Assembly (NCBI GenBank): GCA_027486845.1
Contig: JAIXOL010000029.1
Location: 117,395-181,394 of the forward strand
Direction: 5' to 3'
Source: Cytophagaceae bacterium
Lineage (GTDB): Bacteria > Bacteroidota > Bacteroidia > Cytophagales > Spirosomataceae
DNA: 64,000 bases
In this document: piece after piece, positions 51,925-59,125 of the stretch
Layout: the number at the start of each line of letters is the position of its first letter
Position numbering within the stretch: position 1 is the stretch's first letter
Made by a program: the position numbers and the translations under genes
The notes under the pieces: model-generated
Told to the model about the DNA's origin: nothing
The model's database searches: none
The model's input: the letters and a program-made list of their open reading frames with translations, nothing else

Positions 51925-54900
51925 ATGAAAAAAAGTTTTATTTCTCAACGGTTACTCTTTCAAATCGTGAAAATATCAATACTTCAAATAGCTCTAATGC
52001 TTGTTTTTTCAAGTATTACAATAGCTACACCAGTCAAGGGACAAGAAATGCTTGACTCGAAAGTATCCTTAAACCTCAGTAATGTAAGTTTAGAAAATGC
52101 TTTAACAGAACTCGAAAAAACTGCTCAAGTAAAATTTTCTTATAATTCGAGGACATTAAAGCTAGGTCAAAAGGTAAACGTGTTTGCAAATAATGAAGCA
52201 CTTTCAAGTGTATTGACTAAGTTACTAAAACCTTTGAATATCAAGTATATACAAGTCAGCAACAGAATTGTATTGCGAAAAGATGATGAACAAAATATGG
52301 GGTTTATCCAAGAATCAGAGGTAGGTATAAAAGTAGATAAATTATTTTCTGCAGATATAACCATCAAAGGAAAAGTAATCGCCATCGAAAATAATGATCC
52401 ACTTCCTGGCGTGAGTGTGGTTATAAAAGGTACATCTAAAGGAGCCGCAACAAATAATAATGGTGAGTTTTCAATTGATGTACCAAACAATAAGGCCGTA
52501 CTAGTCTTTTCTTTCGTAGGTTATTTGAGCCAAGAAATTCCTGTAGGAAATCGTACTCAAATAAACGTTACTTTAGTTCAAGATTCAAAAGCATTGGAGG
52601 AAGTTGTAGTTGTTGGCTATGGTGAAATCCGAAAAAGCGATTTGACGGGTTCGGTAGCAACCCTAAAAGCAGAAGGCAACGAAGACAAGCCTATTACTTC
52701 AATTGACCAATTGATACAAGGCCGTACATCTGGTGTACAAATCACCCAAAACTCAGGAGCTCCTGGTTCGGGTATGACTTTTTTGATTCGTGGTGCAAGT
52801 TCGGTTACAGGCTCAAATCAACCCTTAATTATCTTGGATGGCTACCCGATTGAAACTGACCAACGAAGCCTTTCTCCAAATACGGGTACAAGTTTTTGGG
52901 AAGCATCAACTCCTCCAACTAACCCATTGGCAGCTATTAACCCGAATGACATAGAATCCATTGAAATATTGAAAGATGCTTCTTCGACAGCTATTTATGG
53001 TTCTCGTGGAGCAAATGGAGTGGTATTAATTACAACTAAACGTGGTAAAACAAAAAGAGACCAATTTTCTTATTCGTTTCGTACAGATATCAGCCAATTA
53101 CCAAAAAAAATTGGTGTATTAAACGCAGAAAATTTTATAAATTATGCTAATGAAGGTGCTTTAAATAGTAAGCGAGATTCTGTTTATAGGTCTACGGCTA
53201 TACCTGGCCTCTTAGCTAATGATTACTTTTGGCAGGATTTGATTGTTCAGAAGTCAATTTCACAAGACCACCAACTTTCATTTACAGGTGGTGATGATAA
53301 AACCAAGTATTCCATTTCTGGAAATTATTATACACAAGAAGGAATTATCAAAAATTCTTCTTTCGACCGTGGCTCTATTCGTATGAACCTTGACCGTCAG
53401 GTTTTACCCAAATTGAAAGTTTCTGGTAGTTTTAGTGGAACTATAAGTCAGACAAAATCAACCCAACAATCTAATTCAAACGGAGACCAGTCGGGTTCGG
53501 CTATTACAGGGGCTTTGCGTTTCAGACCAATTGCATCGCCCTTTGCCGCTGGAACAGACGATGAACCAGAATTATCAATTGAAGGAAATCCATTGACTTT
53601 AGTTTCATTGGGTAGAAACGTCTCTCGTTCAAATGTTGTTTTAGCGAACTTAAAGGGTGACTATACCATTGCAAAAGGATTAAACTTGGTCATTAGTACA
53701 GGTGTAAACAACACTCAGGCCAAAAGAGACAATTTCCAACCATTTGGTACTTTCGCTGGACGACAAAATGGTTATGCTTATACAGGTGAATCAAGTAGTT
53801 TTAACTTTTTGGTTGAAAACACCCTTAATTTCAACAGAACCATAGCTAAAAAGCACCGTATTAATGCTGTTGGAGGTTATACTTGGCAGCAATGGAACAA
53901 CCGTACTTTTGGAATCCAAGCCACTCAATTTGTGTCAGAAGCTTTGGGAGCAAATAATTTCCAATTAGCAAGCTCAGCTTCAATTCCAGTCACAACCAAC
54001 CAAAACTGGGCTTTGCAATCGGTCTTAGGTCGCTTCAATTATACATTTGATAGTCGTTATTTATTTACTTTAACTGGCCGTTCTGATGGTGCATCCAGAT
54101 TGTCAATAGGAAATAAATGGGCTTTTTTCCCTTCAATTGCGGGAGGATGGAATGTTCATAATGAGTCATTTATGAAAAATCAAAAGATTTTTGATGAGTT
54201 GAAAATCAGAGCGAGTTATGGTATAAGTGGTAATCAAAGTATCGGAGTTGGATCGTCGGTTGATAGAGTAGGAACAACTCGAACCGTCTTAAATGGGGCA
54301 ATTATTACAGCTTTAGCTCCCAGTGGTCTAGGAAATCCCAATTTAGGTTGGGAAACTACTCGTCAAGCAAACATTGGAGTTGATGTGGCAATTTTGAAAA
54401 GCCGAATAAAATTTGGTTTTGAGGCATACACTCGTAATACTTCCGATTTGCTCATCAACTTGACGTTGCCTGGTTCAACAGGATTTACGAGTTACGCTGC
54501 CAATTTTGGAAAAGTTGAGAATAAAGGCATCGAATTTGATGTTGATGCCATGATATTAAACGGTAATTTTAAATGGAATGCCTCTGGAAATATTAGCTTC
54601 AACCGCAACAAAATTACCAGTCTTGGTAATGGAATTCAGTTGTTTGGAGCAAGTTATTTGGGTGTTGGATCAATCGGATTAGGACAGCCAGCAAATACAG
54701 CAATTGAAGGGTACCCAATTGGGGCGTTTTTTGGCTATCAAGTCAATGGAGTTTATCAAAATGCTGACGAAGTTGCCAAAGGTCCAAAAGACCCAACAAA
54801 TCCAACTCCTGGTGATATTAAGTATGTAGATACCAATGGTGACGGTCAAATTTCGCTAGCTGACCGTACAATTATTGGTAATCCATACCCTGATTTTACC

Positions 54901-55392
54901 TTTGGCGTAACCAATGATTTCCGTTGGAAAAACTTCACACTAAGTGTTTTCTTTATGGGTAATATCGGTCAGGATGTAATGAACCTTAATCGACATATAT
55001 TAGATGCACTCACTTTTACCACAGGTACAAACATGCGGACAGAGGCTTGGGAAGGTCGTTGGAAAGGTGAAGGAACAAGTAATTACTACCCACAAGCCCG
55101 CAATGTCGGCAACGCATTTAGAGGGCGTTTGAGCAATTTTTACTTAGAAGATGGTTCATTTGTGAGGTTAAAAAATTTATCTCTAGCCTACAATTTACCT
55201 TCAAATACGGTGAAGTGGTTGCGAAATGCTAAGGTTTTTGTATCTGGAACAAATTTGATTACATGGACTAAATACAAAGGCTATGATCCCGAAGTAAGTG
55301 CAAATGCTACGAGTTCACTGTCACCTGGTATTGATTTTGGAACTGTACCTCAATATCGTACCTATTCAACAGGTATCACCCTTTCGTTTTAA
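51925..55392 (+). CDS. SusC/RagA-family TonB-dependent transducer with STN domain (region 4)
   Basis: The protein has 1155 residues. A signal peptide (ALMLVFSSITIATPVKG) is followed by an STN domain at about 45-105 (VSLNLSNVSLENALTELEKT), which contacts FecR. A CarboxypepD_reg-like domain lies at about 147-230 (ITIKGKVIAIENNDPLPG), with the plug from about 227 (EEVVVVGYGEIRKSDLTGSV), and the barrel ends STGITLSF. The extra STN explains its length over the other two SusC proteins. It both imports oligosaccharide and signals its presence to the FecR/ECF pair. Its CarboxypepD_reg region is unusually close to that of the SusC at 34112. Confidence 0.95.
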   Translation: MKKSFISQRLLFQIVKISILQIALMLVFSSITIATPVKGQEMLDSKVSLNLSNVSLENALTELEKTAQVKFSYNSRTLKLGQKVNVFANNEALSSVLTKLLKPLNIKYIQVSNRIVLRKDDEQNMGFIQESEVGIKVDKLFSADITIKGKVIAIENNDPLPGVSVVIKGTSKGAATNNNGEFSIDVPNNKAVLVFSFVGYLSQEIPVGNRTQINVTLVQDSKALEEVVVVGYGEIRKSDLTGSVATLKAEGNEDKPITSIDQLIQGRTSGVQITQNSGAPGSGMTFLIRGASSVTGSNQPLIILDGYPIETDQRSLSPNTGTSFWEASTPPTNPLAAINPNDIESIEILKDASSTAIYGSRGANGVVLITTKRGKTKRDQFSYSFRTDISQLPKKIGVLNAENFINYANEGALNSKRDSVYRSTAIPGLLANDYFWQDLIVQKSISQDHQLSFTGGDDKTKYSISGNYYTQEGIIKNSSFDRGSIRMNLDRQVLPKLKVSGSFSGTISQTKSTQQSNSNGDQSGSAITGALRFRPIASPFAAGTDDEPELSIEGNPLTLVSLGRNVSRSNVVLANLKGDYTIAKGLNLVISTGVNNTQAKRDNFQPFGTFAGRQNGYAYTGESSSFNFLVENTLNFNRTIAKKHRINAVGGYTWQQWNNRTFGIQATQFVSEALGANNFQLASSASIPVTTNQNWALQSVLGRFNYTFDSRYLFTLTGRSDGASRLSIGNKWAFFPSIAGGWNVHNESFMKNQKIFDELKIRASYGISGNQSIGVGSSVDRVGTTRTVLNGAIITALAPSGLGNPNLGWETTRQANIGVDVAILKSRIKFGFEAYTRNTSDLLINLTLPGSTGFTSYAANFGKVENKGIEFDVDAMILNGNFKWNASGNISFNRNKITSLGNGIQLFGASYLGVGSIGLGQPANTAIEGYPIGAFFGYQVNGVYQNADEVAKGPKDPTNPTPGDIKYVDTNGDGQISLADRTIIGNPYPDFTFGVTNDFRWKNFTLSVFFMGNIGQDVMNLNRHILDALTFTTGTNMRTEAWEGRWKGEGTSNYYPQARNVGNAFRGRLSNFYLEDGSFVRLKNLSLAYNLPSNTVKWLRNAKVFVSGTNLITWTKYKGYDPEVSANATSSLSPGIDFGTVPQYRTYSTGITLSF

Positions 55393-55420
55393 TCAATCTT
55401 GACTCAAAATTTCAAAAACA

Positions 55421-57082
55421 ATGAAAAATAAAATAGTAGTACTTCTAATCACCCTGTTCTTTATGTCAGGGTGTAGTCTTGAAGAAGAAATCGTAGATAC
55501 GCTCACACCTGAAAACTCAATCACAAAGCAGGCTGATGTAACAGCATTTTTGAATGGAATTTATGCTGCATTGCTAACAGATGGTGCTTTCAAAGCCAAT
55601 TATGCCGTTTTCTTTTTGACAGCAGACGATTTAAATACCCGTGCAGGAGTAGGTACCAATAATCAATACTCAATCAAGACGCACGATGCATCCACCGCAC
55701 CTACAAGTGGTTTTTGGAATACAATGTATCAAATCATTAATCGCTCCAATTTCCTTTTGGAAAAAATAGAGCCACTTAATATCAATGCTGCTTATAAAAC
55801 AAGAGTAAAGGGAGAACTCTATTTTTTGCGTGCTTTCGCCTATTTTTATTTAGTACAGCTTTATGGTGATGTACCCCTTCGATTGAAAGCAACCTCTTTA
55901 ACCGATGATTTGACGCTGACACGGACATCTTCTGACAAAGTATTTGAACAAATATTTACAGATTTAAAAACTGCTTCTGCGACTTTATTGACTCGAACCA
56001 CATTGCCTTCTGCTGAGTTTAGTCATGCCACAAAGGGTGCAGCACAGGCTATGTTAGCCAAAGCTTATCTGACGCTTGCAAGTTATCAAAGTTTGAAAGG
56101 CACGAATGCCACTACCAATTACAATTTTGCTAAATTATATGCTGATAGTGTTATCAACTCAAACCAATATAGATTGATACCATCTTATAACGACCTTTTT
56201 GATGTTGCCAAAGAAAGAGCCGCCTATGAAGAAGTCATTTTTGGAATTCCATTTACAAGAGATGCACAATTAGGTGCTTTGGGTTCGCAATTTGCTGGAT
56301 TTTTTATGCCTACTTCTTATGGTAATGTTGCAGGACAGGGCGTCCTTAAAGCAGGAGTTGCCAATTATGGTGTACAACCTTGGTTCTATTCAAAATACTC
56401 AACAGGCGACTATCTGAACGACTATCGAGTAGAACGTTCTTTTTTAACAACTTGGCAAAATACCTCAAACCCAAGCCGCCGAGTTATTACTTTTCCATTA
56501 GTAAGAGCGACTCCAACAAGTAACGAACTGACAGAAATTCAGCCTTACATAAACAAATACATAGATGGTGCTGGTATTGCCAATTCAAATCAGGAGAACG
56601 ACTTGTTTATTATTCGTTTAGCGGATGTGTATTTAATCAAAGCTGAAGCCGAAAATGAGGTTAATGGCCCCACTGCCGCAGCTTATACGGCATTTAATTT
56701 CCTAAGAGCAAGAGCAAGAAATGCGGCAGGAATAGTTCGCACAACGCCTTCGAATTTACCTGCGGGACTAAGTAAAGACGAATTTAGATTAAAAATTATT
56801 GACGAAAGAGCCTTAGAACTTTTTGCCGAAGGGCACCGTTGGTTTGATTTGGTTCGTATGAAAGCACCCAATGGAAAATCTATGATGGAATATCAATTCG
56901 GAACGTTTATACCATCTTTAAAAGGTGGAATTCCCGTGTTTAGTGCAGCTACAAATACGTGGGGAGGTGGTGTAACTGAATCTGCCGCTCTTCCAGCTTT
57001 TAATCCGAAATTGATGCTTTTGCCTATTCCCTTATCGGAAATTGTCGCCAATCCGAAAATGACGCAAAATGCTGGATATTAA
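55421..57082 (+). CDS. SusD/RagB-family glycan-binding lipoprotein (region 4)
   Basis: This 553-residue lipoprotein has the lipobox FMSGC (Cys18) and the start CSLEEEIVDTLTPENSITKQ. The SusD core shows GELYFLRAFAYFYLVQLYGD near residue 130 and NDLFIIRLADVYLIKAEAEN near 393. FAEGHRWFDLVRMKAPN near 468 and the ending LPIPLSEIVANPKMTQNAGY are typical of the family. It begins 28 bases after susC. A hairpin 11 bases after its stop separates it from the downstream enzyme genes. Confidence 0.93.
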   Translation: MKNKIVVLLITLFFMSGCSLEEEIVDTLTPENSITKQADVTAFLNGIYAALLTDGAFKANYAVFFLTADDLNTRAGVGTNNQYSIKTHDASTAPTSGFWNTMYQIINRSNFLLEKIEPLNINAAYKTRVKGELYFLRAFAYFYLVQLYGDVPLRLKATSLTDDLTLTRTSSDKVFEQIFTDLKTASATLLTRTTLPSAEFSHATKGAAQAMLAKAYLTLASYQSLKGTNATTNYNFAKLYADSVINSNQYRLIPSYNDLFDVAKERAAYEEVIFGIPFTRDAQLGALGSQFAGFFMPTSYGNVAGQGVLKAGVANYGVQPWFYSKYSTGDYLNDYRVERSFLTTWQNTSNPSRRVITFPLVRATPTSNELTEIQPYINKYIDGAGIANSNQENDLFIIRLADVYLIKAEAENEVNGPTAAAYTAFNFLRARARNAAGIVRTTPSNLPAGLSKDEFRLKIIDERALELFAEGHRWFDLVRMKAPNGKSMMEYQFGTFIPSLKGGIPVFSAATNTWGGGVTESAALPAFNPKLMLLPIPLSEIVANPKMTQNAGY

Positions 57083-57093
57083 TTTTTTCTTCA

Positions 57094-57130
57094 AGGGGGA
57101 TGTTCAAAAGACAATTTTTAACATCCTCCT
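57094..57130 (+). terminator. Hairpin after region 4 susD
   Basis: AGGGGGATGTT (57094-57104) pairs with AACATCCTCCT (57120-57130), 11 base pairs with one G-U wobble and a 15-base loop. No T-tract follows. It occupies the same place as the hairpins after the other two susD genes. Confidence 0.5.
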
Positions 57131-57148
57131 ATGTAATTATATTCAAAA

Positions 57149-58927
57149 ATGAAAAATATACTGTTCTTCACCATAACAACTTTCTTCTTTAGTTGTAAAA
57201 CAGCATCTAATTTACCCCAACAATCATTCAAGGATATCAATATCCAGTTTGAAGCTACTATGTTAACAGACCAAGAGAGGGAAGTACTGTCTAAGTCGCT
57301 AACTGGAACGCACCCTAATTACGACCCTATTGAAAAAATGGTATTGACAACCATAAATGGGTATAATTATCATACGGATGCAACTACTGGACGCTTGCAT
57401 CAATTGCGAGGTTCTTTCTCTTATGCCCTTGATTTATTGGATTTAGGTGATAAGCAATACGAACAAAGAGCATTTGATATTCTTGAAAAATGTATTTCAC
57501 TTCAAGACACAGTTAGTAGTTCAAAAACTAAAGGTATTTGGGGCTATTATTTGGAAGAACCTTTGGCAACTAAAAAATCGCCACCAGATTTTAATTGGGC
57601 AGATTTTAATGGGGCAACTTTATTGGAAGTTTGGATGGGACATCAAGCAAAAATACCAAAACGAATGAAACCAATCATTCAACGTTCTCTGATTTTAGCG
57701 GCTCAATCTATTCAGAAACGCAATGTTACCATGAGTTACACCAACATCGCCATCATGGGAACTTATGTTACTTATATGGTAGGACACATTTTTGATGATG
57801 TAAATTTAAAAGCCTATTCTACTGAACGTTTGAAACGTTTTTATAATCATACACTCGAAAAAGGAGGTTTTACAGAATATAATAGTCCGACTTATACCAT
57901 CATTGCGATTGATGAACTAAGCCGAATGAAAGATCATATCATTGAGCCAAATGCCAAGCAGATGGTTGATAAGTTATATTATACAGGTTGGGAAACCATC
58001 GCAAAACATTATCATACGCCGACAGGTCAATGGGTTGGACCGCATAGCCGTGCGTATAACTCCACGCTCCAAAATTCATTTTACGACCTAATCAATCGAG
58101 CTTCAAAAGGTGCGATTGAATTAAAACCAAATCTTACGTTTACATATAGCCGTTTAAAACACAGTATTCCTAAGGATTTATACCCTTATTTTCAATCAGG
58201 TAAATACCCAAAAACGCAAAAAGAAGTTTTTGAATTGGTAGAGCCAAAGATAGAAGGCACGTCTTACATGACCCATCAGTATGCCTTAGCCACGGCGAGC
58301 CGTTCTTCGATGTGGAACCAACGCCGCCCTTTTTTGGCGTATTGGGGAACAGTCCAACAACCTAAATATCTGCAAGTTCGCTTTTTACATGACAATTATG
58401 ATTTCAGTTCAGCCAGTTTTTACAGTCAGCAAAAAGACAATAAAGTTTTGGCGGCTATTAACCTAAATTTGGGTGGCAGCGATAAACACATAAGTATTGA
58501 CCCCATCAAAACAGGTAAATTTAAAGCTAAAGATTTACGTATTCGTTTTGAATTTGGCAAACAAACAAGTGAGATTTTACCCAAGAAAAACGACCAAGCG
58601 ATTGAAGCCAATGTTGATGGATTGAAAATGAGTGTACAACTGTATAAAACCGTTTTTGATAAATACGAAGGGCGTTGGGAAAAAGGTTTTGACAAAAACG
58701 GAGCATGGTGGGATTACGTCATTTACAATGGTGCGGAGGTAGAATTTGATTTGAATACCATCAAAGAAGCCGCTTGGGGTTTTACTTTTTCAATAGGAAA
58801 TTCATCGGAAACATTGCCGAATGGCACCCCCTCAGTATCCGAAGCTTCTGGAAAGCTAAAAGCGACTTGGCAGGGTTTAGAATTGGAAATTCCAACTACA
58901 ATATTGCCTTTACCTAAAAATTTGTAG
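57149..58927 (+). CDS. Lipoprotein, probable alpha/alpha-toroid glycan-active enzyme, family unrecognised
   Basis: This 592-residue protein has a lipoprotein signal (FFTITTFFFSC, Cys16). Residues of about 60-320 look like an alpha/alpha toroid, with repeated helices and NYHTDATTGRLHQLRGSF, EKGGFTEYNSPTYTIIAIDE and the WVGPHSRAYNSTLQ stretch near 290. A C-terminal beta-rich half (about 370-592) includes YALATASRSSMWNQRRPFLA. This overall form resembles heparinase- and alginate-lyase-like enzymes, and the His-Ser-Arg-Ala-Tyr run is a good candidate catalytic site, but I cannot name the family. Surface anchoring next to SusCD suggests it processes the region 4 glycan first. Confidence 0.7.
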   Translation: MKNILFFTITTFFFSCKTASNLPQQSFKDINIQFEATMLTDQEREVLSKSLTGTHPNYDPIEKMVLTTINGYNYHTDATTGRLHQLRGSFSYALDLLDLGDKQYEQRAFDILEKCISLQDTVSSSKTKGIWGYYLEEPLATKKSPPDFNWADFNGATLLEVWMGHQAKIPKRMKPIIQRSLILAAQSIQKRNVTMSYTNIAIMGTYVTYMVGHIFDDVNLKAYSTERLKRFYNHTLEKGGFTEYNSPTYTIIAIDELSRMKDHIIEPNAKQMVDKLYYTGWETIAKHYHTPTGQWVGPHSRAYNSTLQNSFYDLINRASKGAIELKPNLTFTYSRLKHSIPKDLYPYFQSGKYPKTQKEVFELVEPKIEGTSYMTHQYALATASRSSMWNQRRPFLAYWGTVQQPKYLQVRFLHDNYDFSSASFYSQQKDNKVLAAINLNLGGSDKHISIDPIKTGKFKAKDLRIRFEFGKQTSEILPKKNDQAIEANVDGLKMSVQLYKTVFDKYEGRWEKGFDKNGAWWDYVIYNGAEVEFDLNTIKEAAWGFTFSIGNSSETLPNGTPSVSEASGKLKATWQGLELEIPTTILPLPKNL

Positions 58928-58930
58928 AAA

Positions 58931-59074
58931 ATGCAACGATTAAAAACGATATGCTTAAGCTTTTTAAATTTTAGGGTCAACTTAAATGTTTTCGCTCAAA
59001 ACAATAAGTCCAATAAGATAGCTTCGTTTGAGAATTTCCCTAAAAAAGGCAATTTGCTCGGACAAGCAACATGA
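58931..59074 (+). pseudogene. Short remnant-like reading frame between two enzyme genes
   Basis: A 47-codon frame begins MQRLKTICLSFLNFRVNLNV and continues FAQNN, which looks like a signal peptide and mature start, then stops at 59072-59074. A second frame just after it (SDKQHDLVCDGIGEMIENF, stop at about 59117) is open for about 19 codons. Together they could be the decayed ends of an exported enzyme gene. The stretch is only about 200 bases, so this is a weak call; it may also be a small unrelated peptide or noise. Confidence 0.3.
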
Positions 59075-59125
59075 TCTGGTATGTGATGGTATTGGTGAAA
59101 TGATTGAGAATTTTTAAAAAGAAAA

